A stretch of DNA of 45,074 bases from Myxococcales bacterium (GCA_013360285.1 JABWCM010000015.1:1-45074), one strand, 5' to 3'. Positions 17,881 to 27,653 are shown, numbered from the stretch's first letter. Translations and numbers: made by a program. The notes: a model not told the origin generated them from the letters alone.

Positions 17881-19605
17881 ATGAACCGTTGGTTGCCAAT
17901 CGTTGTTCGGTTTGAATTCGCCCTGACTCTCATGATTGGGGTGGGGACGTGGGTCGGGTGCGAACCTGGGGGAATCGATCCCGGTGGGCCGGTTCACCTT
18001 GATCAGGATGGGGGGGCGTCGGACATTGCGGCTTCGGTGGATGCTCTTGCGGTGTGTGCGAAATTGGAGTTTGACAATCCCATCGACCAGGCGCTGTGCC
18101 CTCAATTACAGGGTGTGGGGCTTTCGCCTCGTTATGCCGATCCGTATTCCGTATGCCGGCGGTTGGCTATTGACTTTTTGGGGAGGGTGCCGTCTTGGAA
18201 TGAGGTGACGTCCCAATGTGTGGGGAAATCGCCGGCCGAGGTGCTCGACGTGTGGACTACCCGTGATGAATACGTCGAATTGGCGCGGCGGCGGTTTGCC
18301 GACCGGTTCGAATACAACGATGGGATCGTTTATTATCAATATATTGTGGCCTTGGATGCGTTGGTCCAAGATTTGTATCGGGGTAAATTAACTTATGACG
18401 AATTTGTCATTGAGGCGTTGGTAGCGCCCGCTTATACGATGCGCCATTTTGGTGAATCCCGGGTTTCGCGGGCGTTTCAGGTATTTTTGGGGCGGGATGC
18501 CCATGGGGTGGAACGTTCCGATTTACAACGGTTGTGGACGATGTGGGTGCCCATGTACGCCGTGGACGAGGACTTCGATTTTGGACTCGAATATTATGAA
18601 GCGACCGTTTATACCTCGTTTTGTACCCCTCCTTATGATGAGTTGTTTTGTACCAGTCATTTTTACGGCAAACACAAAGTCGCGTTGGAGGTTGCCAATC
18701 CGTTGTTGTTTGATGATCCGGCCAATATTCTGTCGCTGGATGAGTTGACCCCGGCACAATGGGAAATCCTCAAAACACCGGGTAAAGTATTAACGACTTT
18801 GCCGATGTTTCATGAATATGCCGTGACCGAAGCGCTCAATCGCCTGCTGGGGTGGGATGCCGCGACTCGATTGCCGGAGGTGCGGCAATCGCTTGTGGAG
18901 TATTTTGTTGGGCCGGCCCAGTTGGATATTCGGGAGGTAGAAAAAGTCATCGCTTCCAGTTCGTTATATTTGCAGGTTCCCCAGCCCGCCGACGATGTTG
19001 TAGAGCCCATTACCGGCGAGCCCGCGCGGTGGCGGTATTCACCACGAAAGGTGATGGAAGTAGAAACCTGGATGGATTCGGTGCAGAGCATCACCGGATA
19101 TGGTATTGGGCGTTGTGACCCGCGGTTTGCTTATGTACGCGGTGGATATATCAACAACGTGTACCAATATGTGGATCATGAATACCCCGTAGCCGATCCC
19201 AATAACAACGCGCCGGATATGCGCTATGCCGACGTGGCGCGGTTGCTGGGCGGATGTCCGGATCATTATGAATCGTTTCGATATACCGGTACCGGCGTGG
19301 TGCACACGTTGGATCAGGAGTCCTTTATTCAGCAAATGTGTTGGAGCCCGTTGGCTGGGGGACTTTCGCCCGGAGGCGCGTTTGGGGTGTGGGAAAAACC
19401 ATCATTTGACCTGCCCTCACTCAACTTGGCCATGACGCATTGGACACGTGCGGCCTGGAGTCGAGAGATGAGGCCGGAGGAGGTCGGTTTTGTTGAAGGG
19501 TTGGCCAAAGCCTGTGGGGAAAAAGGGGCGGAGTGCGAACCGGAAACCCTGCTGCCGCATCTGTGTACTGCGATGTTAAAAACCGCTGAATTTTATCATT
19601 ATTAA
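17881..19605 (+). CDS. DUF1549-like exported lipoprotein
   Basis: About 574 residues. Begins MNRWLPIVVRF with a GGAG 7 bases upstream; the frame is open from 17725 but the extra part is not signal-like. Lipobox WVGC (Cys27). The segment VCRRLAIDFLGRVPSWNEV, then YVELARRRFADRF, resembles the DUF1549 (PSCyt2) pattern of planctomycete-type proteins (RR..DL.GR.P...EV ... Y..LVDRLL). The rest is helical with several Cys and ends TLLPHLCTAMLKTAEFYHY, like the end of related DUF1553 domains (LC.A.L...EF.Y). It is followed after 17 bases by a DUF1501-type protein, the usual partner. Such pairs are predicted to act at the cell surface, perhaps in polymer or polysaccharide handling; the actual role is unknown. 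Confidence 0.72.
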   Translation: MNRWLPIVVRFEFALTLMIGVGTWVGCEPGGIDPGGPVHLDQDGGASDIAASVDALAVCAKLEFDNPIDQALCPQLQGVGLSPRYADPYSVCRRLAIDFLGRVPSWNEVTSQCVGKSPAEVLDVWTTRDEYVELARRRFADRFEYNDGIVYYQYIVALDALVQDLYRGKLTYDEFVIEALVAPAYTMRHFGESRVSRAFQVFLGRDAHGVERSDLQRLWTMWVPMYAVDEDFDFGLEYYEATVYTSFCTPPYDELFCTSHFYGKHKVALEVANPLLFDDPANILSLDELTPAQWEILKTPGKVLTTLPMFHEYAVTEALNRLLGWDAATRLPEVRQSLVEYFVGPAQLDIREVEKVIASSSLYLQVPQPADDVVEPITGEPARWRYSPRKVMEVETWMDSVQSITGYGIGRCDPRFAYVRGGYINNVYQYVDHEYPVADPNNNAPDMRYADVARLLGGCPDHYESFRYTGTGVVHTLDQESFIQQMCWSPLAGGLSPGGAFGVWEKPSFDLPSLNLAMTHWTRAAWSREMRPEEVGFVEGLAKACGEKGAECEPETLLPHLCTAMLKTAEFYHY

Positions 19606-19622
19606 AAATGTGTGGAGGTATT

Positions 19623-21053
19623 ATGTGTGATGACAAAAATCCAAAAATGAACTCCCCACAGTGGAGTCGGCGGGAGTTGTTTCGTTCGGCGGCGTTGGCC
19701 ATTGGGGCGACCACCTTGGTTCCCACGATATGGATTCCCAAACGAATATTTGCCGATACCCTAAACCAGTGGGGAGCGGCAAAACACCTATTGATTCTCA
19801 ATGCCGATGGGGGTTTACGTAGCCCTTCGTTGTTTAATGCAAAAGTGGGACTCCAATGGAACCCTCATGTCGACCCGATGGGGAACAATACACAACCGGG
19901 GGCCAAAGGAACGAAATGGAATGTGGGGGCGATTTTTTCCAATGAATCGATTCCCCTTCCGTTGTGGGGCGACGAAGAAATGTTGCCGCCGCTCCCCGCG
20001 GTTTCCAATTCGATCACGGTGTTGGGAACCGTGACCCACGAACCGGGGGCGGCTTTGGGGGACGGCAACCATTTTAGCGCCAAACGGCGGATTGCGACGG
20101 GATTTCTCAACGGGGAAGATGGCTTGTTGACCCGGATCTACCAACACCATCCGATGTACCAAGGAAAAGGGTTCGATACCGCGTTTCCGCCGGTGGCCAT
20201 CGGTGCTCAAGCGCGGTTGTTTGCCAGTGCGGCCCCCGGCAATGGGGTGTTTCGGCCATTGTTTTTTAACGGCCCCCAGGATTTTCAGAACAAGGGGGCA
20301 TCCGCCGTTCACATCGACCGGCCGAAATGGGCGTTGGAGCTGGAGGCGGCTTCGGATCAACGGTTTGTGGCGTCGTTGTCCCCACGGGACCAGCAGATCG
20401 TCGGTCTTTATGTGACGGCAAAGGCGGGGATTGATCGGTTCCGAGATATTCTGAAACATCCAATGCTTCGTCTCGGCGAAAATCCTTCACTGGAGCCGCA
20501 ACTGCAATCCAATGCCCGATTGATGGAGGTTTTTGGAAACGGGATCTGGGGTGGACGGGTGGCATTGGCGATTCGGATGTTTCAACTGGGAAGTCCGGCG
20601 GTGGTCGTGGGGGCGGGAAATTATGACACCCACAGCAATGAAACAACGGAACTGCCCCCCATCGCGGTCGATCTGGGGCGCCAATTGGCGGCATTACGGT
20701 ATGTTCTCCCCAAACTCCCCCACCCATCAGGGGGGACGTATTGGGATCATACCGTCATTTCGGTGGTGAGCGAATTCTCCCGCGACAATGTGGAGTTGAC
20801 TACGGGCCTCAACAGTGCCAATGGTTCCGATCATCGGGGTGCACAAAGTCGGATGCAGGCGTTGCCGTTTATGGGGGGACCGATTTCAGGGGGCGGATTT
20901 TATGGAGAAACCTCTCCCCAAACCATGGAGCCAATCGACAACGACGACGTGTTTCATTCCCAAGGGGTGTTGGCGGCGTTGTTACAATCCATCGGTGTTC
21001 CCACCGTCGATTTTTTTCCGGAAAATCCGGTTCCGCAGATTTTTGGAGGTTGA
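19623..21053 (+). CDS. DUF1501-like protein with twin-arginine signal
   Basis: About 476 residues. The N-terminus MCDDKNPKMNSPQWSRRELF has the twin-arginine motif SRRELF and then a hydrophobic stretch, so it is likely exported folded by the Tat pathway. The ATG at 19623 has GGAGG 4 bases before it; ATG 19608 is in frame but lacks one. The body resembles DUF1501 proteins of the alkaline-phosphatase-like fold: AVVVGAGNYDTHSNETTELP in the middle, WDHTVISVVSEFSRD, and NGSDHRGAQSRM, i.e. the conserved D-x-H, SEFxR and DH regions. It may bind metal. Partner of the preceding DUF1549-like lipoprotein; the next gene starts 2 bases after its stop. Confidence 0.83.
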   Translation: MCDDKNPKMNSPQWSRRELFRSAALAIGATTLVPTIWIPKRIFADTLNQWGAAKHLLILNADGGLRSPSLFNAKVGLQWNPHVDPMGNNTQPGAKGTKWNVGAIFSNESIPLPLWGDEEMLPPLPAVSNSITVLGTVTHEPGAALGDGNHFSAKRRIATGFLNGEDGLLTRIYQHHPMYQGKGFDTAFPPVAIGAQARLFASAAPGNGVFRPLFFNGPQDFQNKGASAVHIDRPKWALELEAASDQRFVASLSPRDQQIVGLYVTAKAGIDRFRDILKHPMLRLGENPSLEPQLQSNARLMEVFGNGIWGGRVALAIRMFQLGSPAVVVGAGNYDTHSNETTELPPIAVDLGRQLAALRYVLPKLPHPSGGTYWDHTVISVVSEFSRDNVELTTGLNSANGSDHRGAQSRMQALPFMGGPISGGGFYGETSPQTMEPIDNDDVFHSQGVLAALLQSIGVPTVDFFPENPVPQIFGG

Positions 21054-21054
21054 C

Positions 21055-22008
21055 ATGAACAGGATTGGACTTGTCGGTTTGTTGTTCCTGAGTCTGGCGG
21101 CATGTGGAGATACATCTTATGAAGATTGGAATCCTCCCGATACGGTGGGGCAGGGGGGGTCTTCTTCGGAAACCCCTCCACTTACGGTAGGGGGGCAGAT
21201 CGTGGTGGCCGCCAAAGAAACCATTCCTACCATGCTTGATTTACATACCACGGTGTTTCAGAGGACCTGCAGTCCGGACGGAGGAGTGTGCCACAATTCC
21301 AAAGAATATCCCGATTTACATACCGCCGGGAACCTGCTGGATTCGATTTGGAAACCATGTAACTTGGCGGAATCGAAAAGCCAGGGGGTGGTGGATATGT
21401 GTGAACCGCCGGGGGAATGGCTGGAGATTCTGACGGGGACGCAAAAGGGATTCAAAACCCGGATCGCCTGGACGGCGCCGGAGGATTCAAGGTGGGTCAT
21501 TACGTTGGAGGCCCCCATTCCTGGCGAATGTTGGCCCCATGTTGCGGGATTTCGGATTGTTGCCGGCGATGGGAGCAACGAGGTTCTGCTCGAATTGTTT
21601 CAAGAAATCCTGGAGGTCAAATGTGGGCAAACCAAAGTGTATCTAAATTATTTTAATACCTTTGGGCCGGAACTTCAGGATGCGCTGCAATGGCGGGTAC
21701 AAGGCGGCGATCCGAATCGGAATGGGGTCTTTGGGTATGATTTTGGGGGGGCGTTGATCGTTCCTGGAGAGTTGGAACGTTCTTATTTGTTGTTGCGAAT
21801 GTTGGGTGTGGTGCCGGGAACGCCGATGCCGCTTGCGAATCAACCGTTGGATGACAAAGAATGGTTGGCGCTGATGTGTTGGATCGAAACATTGTCTGAT
21901 ACTCCTTCTGTGATGGATGTGATCGATTATGATGGGTGTGAAGCGGCGAAAACAGTAATAAAAACTGGAGAGTTGCCGGAAATATCTCCCGTGGAGGTGT
22001 GGCCATGA
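21055..22008 (+). CDS. Hypothetical lipoprotein with a cytochrome-like C...CH motif
   Basis: 317 residues. Starts at ATG 21055 with GGAGG upstream; signal peptide with lipobox LAAC (Cys17). After a Ser/Gly/Pro linker the sequence has FQRTCSPDGGVCHNS, in which C72 and C79-H80 resemble a stretched c-type heme motif as seen in planctomycete-type cytochrome (PSCyt1-like) domains; canonical CxxCH is absent, so heme binding is only possible. The C-terminus has ...GTPMPLANQPLDDKEWLALMCWIE, which matches the end of such domains (MP...PL...E...L..WI). It is the third gene of the operon and overlaps the next start as ATGA. Confidence 0.72.
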   Translation: MNRIGLVGLLFLSLAACGDTSYEDWNPPDTVGQGGSSSETPPLTVGGQIVVAAKETIPTMLDLHTTVFQRTCSPDGGVCHNSKEYPDLHTAGNLLDSIWKPCNLAESKSQGVVDMCEPPGEWLEILTGTQKGFKTRIAWTAPEDSRWVITLEAPIPGECWPHVAGFRIVAGDGSNEVLLELFQEILEVKCGQTKVYLNYFNTFGPELQDALQWRVQGGDPNRNGVFGYDFGGALIVPGELERSYLLLRMLGVVPGTPMPLANQPLDDKEWLALMCWIETLSDTPSVMDVIDYDGCEAAKTVIKTGELPEISPVEVWP

Positions 22009-23189
22009 CGGGGCGCCGATCCACTTTGATGTTGCTGATGATTCTGGGGGTGGTGGTCTGCGGTGGAGCGTGTGGGGAAAACGAAGATTTGGATGGGGCG
22101 GCGGACGGCCAGGGAACCGATGGAAATGATGGGGCAAAAGAAGAAGAGGTGACCTCGATCAACGACGTCATCGTTGGTTTCCCCATCGGGGATTCCCGGA
22201 ATGCCGCGACGTTGATTTATCGCGATACGTGCCGAAACTATTGTGGCACACGAGCCGCTTGCGGAATGATGGAGCCGGATTGCGAAACAAATTGTGATGC
22301 CCAAAATACAGCGAATGCCCCATCTTATGGGCAATTACGCTGTGCGTTGGCGAGTTCGTGTGATGCGGCGACAACCTGTTTTTCCGAATCCATCACCGAG
22401 TTTGCCGAATGCACCGCGTTATGTGGCGATCTAAAATCCTGTGGTGTTTTCCCAAATGATTTTTGGGGACTAGATGAAACGATGTGCAAAGGGGCCTGTG
22501 GGGGGCTTCTGACGGCCGATGCGGAAACCTATGGGAAGTTGATACAATGTTATCAAAACTTTGTGGGAAATGGGTGTCAATTCACCAACGCGGGGAGTTG
22601 TCTTGTACCCCAAAACCATTCCGAATCCTGCCAAACCGCCTGTTCGTCTTTGGCTCAATGTGGAAACATTCCCGGTACGTTGTTTTTGACGATTGGCGAC
22701 TGCTTGGAAAGGTGTCAACCATTGCCGCCATGGGAGCAATTGGTATTACAAACCTGTATTTCATCGGCTGGTTGTGAACGTTATGAACTGTGTTTTCCGC
22801 CTGTTTCGCAAACGCCGCCTACATGTAACCCGTTTTGTGAAAGTCTTGCCGGGGCCTGTCCCGACAATCCTTATCTGACACCGCAGATCTGTAGTGGATT
22901 CTGTGCTGGGTTAAAGCAGGCGTTGCCGGGATTACAAATGGACCAGGCGGCACAATGTATCGACCGTTTGGGAAGTTGCCCGGAAAACAGCGTGATGTTT
23001 CAATGTGCGTTGCCACAACCCGAAGAATGTCCGGCTATTTGTGCGTCCGTAGAAAGCTGTTTTGGTACCGGAGAAGAATGTAATGGATATTGCCCTTATC
23101 TGGGAGCGATGGATCCTTTGGATTTGAAGACGTTACAAACCTGTCTGGAAACATCGTCCTGCCAAGCCGCACCGCTTTGTTTTGAGTAA
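22005..23189 (+). CDS. Cys-rich exported protein
   Basis: 394 residues, about 45 Cys. The N-terminus MTGRRSTLMLLMILGVVVCGGAC is a signal peptide, possibly lipoprotein (VVVC or GGAC, neither ideal). Acidic linker, then a series of about eight units of ~40 residues with the pattern C-x(3)-C...C-G-x...C...C-x(3)-C, e.g. DTCRNYCGTRAACG and ESCQTACSSLAQCG. No known domain is recognised. It starts at ATG 22005 overlapping the stop of the preceding gene, with GGAGG 8 bases upstream. Last gene of the DUF1549/DUF1501 operon, followed by a 182-base gap. Probably a disulfide-stabilised partner at the cell surface; function unknown. Confidence 0.75.
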   Translation: MTGRRSTLMLLMILGVVVCGGACGENEDLDGAADGQGTDGNDGAKEEEVTSINDVIVGFPIGDSRNAATLIYRDTCRNYCGTRAACGMMEPDCETNCDAQNTANAPSYGQLRCALASSCDAATTCFSESITEFAECTALCGDLKSCGVFPNDFWGLDETMCKGACGGLLTADAETYGKLIQCYQNFVGNGCQFTNAGSCLVPQNHSESCQTACSSLAQCGNIPGTLFLTIGDCLERCQPLPPWEQLVLQTCISSAGCERYELCFPPVSQTPPTCNPFCESLAGACPDNPYLTPQICSGFCAGLKQALPGLQMDQAAQCIDRLGSCPENSVMFQCALPQPEECPAICASVESCFGTGEECNGYCPYLGAMDPLDLKTLQTCLETSSCQAAPLCFE

Positions 23190-23371
23190 CCTACGCCTGC
23201 TCATTTTACAAACTCGCTAAATTATTTCAAAAAATCGCCTTAGATTGTTCCGCGCCTCATTGACGAAATCGGCTGCGGTCCCGTATGTCTACCGTAAATG
23301 GACATTGGGGGAGCAATTGAAATTTCCTAAGCTGACGGGTGTGATGACGTCGATGGTGAGGAGTGGCGATT

Positions 23372-26300
23372 ATGGAACAGGGACTCTGGAAACAGAAAAC
23401 GGATATTTGGTGTTTGTTTAACAACATTGAAATAAAGAATCGTCGATTTTTGGGTTCATTTGGACTGGCGCTGATGTTTTCGGTGATTGGCATGAGTGCC
23501 GTCACGTCGAATGCGCTGGGTCAATGTCTCGATCCACCGGGGGATGTATCCGGCGATGGTCAAACATCGGTAATCGATGTGCAGTGTACGATTTTGGCGG
23601 CGTTGGCACAATTGAACAACAGCGCTCCTCCGGCTTGTCTGCCGGGGCCGTTATCGCTTGCGGACATCAATTGCGATGGGGTAACCACGGTGGTCGACGT
23701 ACAAATCGACATCGCGTTAACGTTGGGGCAAACACTGGATCCGCTGTTGGATGCCAATGCCAACCTTTGTGTGGATGCCTGCGAGGGGGGCTGCGGTCCT
23801 GGGTCCAATGGGACGGCGTGTGACGATTCCGATCCGTGTACCGAATCGGATGTTTGTCTGGATGGTGCCTGTTCGGGAACTCCCATCGATTGCGATGACG
23901 GCAATGTGTGCACCAACGATTCATGTGGTGCCGCCGGTTGTGCGAATACTCCCGTTGGAAATGGGGTACCGAGCAATTGTTTTATTCCCCATGGTGGTGT
24001 GGGCTGTGACATCGCTTCATGCCAGGGGTGTGTTTGCGGCATGGATCCATTTTGTTGCGATACGGCATGGGACGGAATTTGTGCGAACGAAGCAGCCAAC
24101 CAATGTGCTGCATCTTGTCCCCAGATTACACCGACCTTGTGTGACGATGGAAATGACTGCACCCAAGGAGATGTCTGTGTTTCCGGAAGTTGCCAAGGCG
24201 GCGCGGTCGATTGTAATGACAACATTGGATGTACCGACGACTTTTGTGAACCGGGGATCGGGTGTGTACACGATGCGGGTGCTACCGTCGATTTTGCCGA
24301 CAAATCGTATTTGTTCTGTGCGGCGTCGGTCAATTATGATACCGCCAAATCGTTATGCCAAAGTTTTGGCGGCGAAGTGACGACGGTCAACAATTCGGCG
24401 GAAAACAGCTTTTTGTCATCCCAGGCATCGGCTTTGGGTTTGAATTCTCCATGGATTGGGCTTACCGACGTGGCGTCCGAAGGGATTTTTGTATGGGACA
24501 GCGGCCAGGCGGCTAGTTTTTCCGGATGGTGTCCCGGCGAGCCGAATGATTTTGCAGGTATAGAAGATTGTACCCATCTCAATTGGATATGCGGAAATGG
24601 TACGTTGGCTTGGAACGACATTCCATGTGGGAATGGTTTTGGATTTATTTGCGAATTTGGTTGTGACGACAACAATGCCTGCACCATCGACTCGGTAGGG
24701 TCCGACGGAGCCTGTATTTTTGCGCCGAAAAACTGTGATGACGGCAATGAATGCACCACCGACGGTTGTGACGTGGCCACGGGCGATTGTACCGCCGCTC
24801 CGATATCGGATGGTCATGCTTGCGGTGTAACCGGTCCGGCGGGATGTGCTTATGCACCATGCCAGGACTGTGTATGCGGCATCGATCCGTTTTGTTGCGA
24901 TACGGCTTGGGACGGCATTTGTGTCAATGAAACATTCGATCCGTGTGGGGGCGCTTGTACGATATCTGTGAGCTGCGACGACGGTAGTGCCTGTACTTCG
25001 GGTGATACGTGTATGGCCGGTGAGTGTGTGGGAGCGACCGTCAATTGTGATGATGGTGTCGATTGTACGGTCGATGTGTGTGATCCCACATCCGGATGCA
25101 CCCATGGTCCGGCTGCGACCGAAGCCTATGGTGACAACGATTATCTGTTTTGTGCGACCGCCTTGGCTCAGCCCGATGCACAAACAATTTGTGCGTCTCT
25201 GGGCGGAAATTTGGTTACCATCAACTCCGCATCGGAAAACAGTTTTGTTTCCAGCCATGCCTCTGGTCTTGGTTTTGGAAGCACCTGGATTGGGTTTAAT
25301 GACGTGGCTTCGGAAAACAACTTCGGGTGGCTCAATGGTCAAAACGTGACCTATACGGGTTGGTGCCCGGGTGAACCCAACGATGCCAACGGTGAAGATT
25401 GTGTTCACATCAACTGGATTTGTAACGACGGTTCGTCGGCATGGAATGACTTCGCGTGTAGCGCCGGCCAACCTTTCGTATGTGAATTCGGTTGCGATGA
25501 TGGCAACGATTGCACATCGGATTCCGGTACGGCTCAATGCACCAATACGGCGGTTGTACAGACCGCTCCCGTATGTAATGTGACTGGTTCCGCGGGTTGT
25601 CCTAACGCAGTATGCCAAAATTGTGTTTGTGGATTGGATCCATTCTGCTGCAATACGGCGTGGGACAGCATTTGTGTAAACGAAGCATTAATTCAATGCG
25701 CAGGTTCCTGCGTTACCCAAATCACCGTGTCCTGCGATGACGGCAACCCATGTACGACAGCCGACAGTTGCCAAAATGGGATGTGTACGGGCACTCCTGT
25801 GGTGTGCGATGACGGCAATGCCTGTACGATGGATTCCTGCAATGGGGCAACGGGTGAATGTAGTTATCAACCGGTATCGTCGGGACACGCGTGTGGAAGT
25901 ACGGGTCCGGCCGGTTGTTCGTATGGCCCGTGCCAGGATTGTGTGTGTGCAATCGACGGTTTCTGCTGCGACACGGCATGGGACAGCATCTGTGTCAACG
26001 AAACTTATGACCCGTGCGGTGCGGCGTGTACAATAGAAGTGTTGTGTGATGACGGCAGTGTTTGTACGACCGGTGACACCTGTGTTGCGGGGACCTGCAC
26101 GGGTAGCCAGGTCAATTGCGACGATGGAAATGAATGCACCGCCGATTCGTGCGATGCGGCTGCCGGATGTATTCAGACCAATCTTACATCCGGTTTTGCC
26201 TGTCAGGTTACCGGTCCTGCTGGATGCAGTGACGCTGAATGCCAGGCCTGTGTATGCGGGCTCGATGCGTTCTGCTGTGATACGGCCTGGGATGGTATTT

Positions 26301-27583
26301 GTGTCAACGAAGCCGCAAATGAATGTGCCGGCGCCTGCGCAAGCGATTCGTTTTGTGACGATGGAGATCCGTGTACCGAAAATGACGCCTGCCAGAATGG
26401 GGTTTGTACGGGTGTCCCGAAAAATTGCGCCGACAATGATGTCTGTACCGTGGATTCCTGCGCGGCCGATGGTACTTGTATTCACGAACAGAACATCAGC
26501 ACATCGGGTACCAGTTCGTATTTGTTCTGCCCGGGAGCCGTCGACCGTGCCCAGGCTGCGGCCGAATGTGCAGCACGCGGCACCAAACTGGCGACTTTGG
26601 AAACCGCTTCGGAAAACACGTTCGTCTCCGGTGAAGCGACCGCTTATGGAATGGGTACACCGTGGGTCAGTTTGGTGGATTCCGTCACCGAAGGGACGTA
26701 TGTGTGGGGAACCGGCGCGGCATTAACTTACTCCGGATGGTGCCCCGGTGAGCCCAACAACGTCAACAATGAAGACTGCGTTCAACTCAACTGGGGATGC
26801 GGCGACGGGACATTGGCGTGGAACGACAATCAGTGCCAAAACCTGTTTTCATTCGTGTGTGAACTGGAATGTGCTGACAACAACTCCTGTACAAGCGATT
26901 CGGCGGCAAACGGCGAATTGGCGTGTAATTATGGGCCGTTGCCGGGAGCCAACTGTTGCGAGAGTCACGATACAACCGGTTGTGGCGATCCCGATTGCCA
27001 AAGCTGTGTGTGTGGCCTCGATGCCTTCTGCTGCAATACTTCCTGGGACAGCATTTGTGCCAATGAAGCCCTTGTTCAATGTAGCGCCCAATGTAATTGT
27101 GCGCAGCCGGAGTTATTCTGCGGCGACGGAAATACGGCGACAACAGATACCTGTAATGCCGCCGGATCCTGTAACGGCAATTTGATAAATGGTAGTTGTT
27201 ATCAACCGACGGCTGTGACAACGGGAATCACTTGGAACAATGCCGAAAATGCGTGCGCCAGTTGGGGCGGCCATTTGGTGACCATCAACAGCGCCGCCGA
27301 AAACACGGCGGTCCGTGGTTTGATGAACACCTATTGTGGTGCGACGGCAAACGGATGGATTGGGCTCAACGACATTACCACCGAAGGTCAATATGTGTGG
27401 GTTGGCGGCAATTCAACGGGGTATCTGAATTGGAATTCCGGTGAACCCAACAATGTCGGCAACGAAGATGTCGTTCACATGTATCCCAACGGATTCTGGA
27501 ACGATCTTTCCGTCAATGCGAATTTGCCGTGTTATGTGTGTGAAAAGGCGCTCGGTGCCGGATTCTGCGTCAACACGAAATAA
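23372..27583 (+). CDS. Giant exported protein: dockerin-like module, Cys-rich repeats and four C-type lectin domains
   Basis: 1403 residues. ATG 23372 has GAGGAG 8 bases before it. Signal peptide to about residue 50 (SNALG). Next comes the dockerin-like module (about 57-137): GDVSGDGQTSVIDVQC, DINCDGVTTVVDVQ, DANANLCVDAC, three Ca-binding-type loops with inserted Cys. The rest alternates Cys-rich units (CDDGNVCTNDSC), six copies of the FCCDTAWDGICVNEA motif, and four C-type lectin-like domains (about 309-430, 588-706, 1047-1166, 1272-1391). All four keep the WIG/WVS strand, an EPN motif (GEPNDF, GEPNDA, GEPNNV, GEPNNV) and WND, which in animal lectins bind Ca and mannose-type sugars. So sugar binding at the cell surface is likely; export and EF-hand calcium are inferred. 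It is followed convergently by the mutM-like gene. Confidence 0.9.
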   Translation: MEQGLWKQKTDIWCLFNNIEIKNRRFLGSFGLALMFSVIGMSAVTSNALGQCLDPPGDVSGDGQTSVIDVQCTILAALAQLNNSAPPACLPGPLSLADINCDGVTTVVDVQIDIALTLGQTLDPLLDANANLCVDACEGGCGPGSNGTACDDSDPCTESDVCLDGACSGTPIDCDDGNVCTNDSCGAAGCANTPVGNGVPSNCFIPHGGVGCDIASCQGCVCGMDPFCCDTAWDGICANEAANQCAASCPQITPTLCDDGNDCTQGDVCVSGSCQGGAVDCNDNIGCTDDFCEPGIGCVHDAGATVDFADKSYLFCAASVNYDTAKSLCQSFGGEVTTVNNSAENSFLSSQASALGLNSPWIGLTDVASEGIFVWDSGQAASFSGWCPGEPNDFAGIEDCTHLNWICGNGTLAWNDIPCGNGFGFICEFGCDDNNACTIDSVGSDGACIFAPKNCDDGNECTTDGCDVATGDCTAAPISDGHACGVTGPAGCAYAPCQDCVCGIDPFCCDTAWDGICVNETFDPCGGACTISVSCDDGSACTSGDTCMAGECVGATVNCDDGVDCTVDVCDPTSGCTHGPAATEAYGDNDYLFCATALAQPDAQTICASLGGNLVTINSASENSFVSSHASGLGFGSTWIGFNDVASENNFGWLNGQNVTYTGWCPGEPNDANGEDCVHINWICNDGSSAWNDFACSAGQPFVCEFGCDDGNDCTSDSGTAQCTNTAVVQTAPVCNVTGSAGCPNAVCQNCVCGLDPFCCNTAWDSICVNEALIQCAGSCVTQITVSCDDGNPCTTADSCQNGMCTGTPVVCDDGNACTMDSCNGATGECSYQPVSSGHACGSTGPAGCSYGPCQDCVCAIDGFCCDTAWDSICVNETYDPCGAACTIEVLCDDGSVCTTGDTCVAGTCTGSQVNCDDGNECTADSCDAAAGCIQTNLTSGFACQVTGPAGCSDAECQACVCGLDAFCCDTAWDGICVNEAANECAGACASDSFCDDGDPCTENDACQNGVCTGVPKNCADNDVCTVDSCAADGTCIHEQNISTSGTSSYLFCPGAVDRAQAAAECAARGTKLATLETASENTFVSGEATAYGMGTPWVSLVDSVTEGTYVWGTGAALTYSGWCPGEPNNVNNEDCVQLNWGCGDGTLAWNDNQCQNLFSFVCELECADNNSCTSDSAANGELACNYGPLPGANCCESHDTTGCGDPDCQSCVCGLDAFCCNTSWDSICANEALVQCSAQCNCAQPELFCGDGNTATTDTCNAAGSCNGNLINGSCYQPTAVTTGITWNNAENACASWGGHLVTINSAAENTAVRGLMNTYCGATANGWIGLNDITTEGQYVWVGGNSTGYLNWNSGEPNNVGNEDVVHMYPNGFWNDLSVNANLPCYVCEKALGAGFCVNTK

Positions 27584-27601
27584 CCCCTCTGCGATCAGAA
27601 A

Positions 27602-27629
27602 GGATGCGATGGTTTTCGCCGTCGCATCC
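27602..27629. terminator. Hairpin between convergent genes (weak bidirectional terminator)
   Basis: Arms GGATGCGA and TCGCATCC are perfect reverse complements, extended by GG/CC after a mismatch, around a TTTTC loop. It lies between the stops of the lectin-domain gene and the mutM-like gene. On the minus strand it is followed by TTTC and on the plus strand by GCTTTTCC, so the T-runs are short. Confidence 0.5.
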
Positions 27630-27653
27630 GCCGCTTTTCCGCATCCACGGTTG

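Noticed and set aside
24416-25618. 400-codon minus-strand frame (also 25688-26485)
   Set aside because: Antisense to the lectin-domain protein; Thr/Ile/Arg-rich repeats mirror the sense repeats and carry no motif.
23500-27500. Regular repeats as a possible CRISPR array
   Set aside because: The periodicity is that of coding Cys-rich units with varied sequence and spacing; no identical 25-37-base direct repeats with unique spacers and no cas genes.
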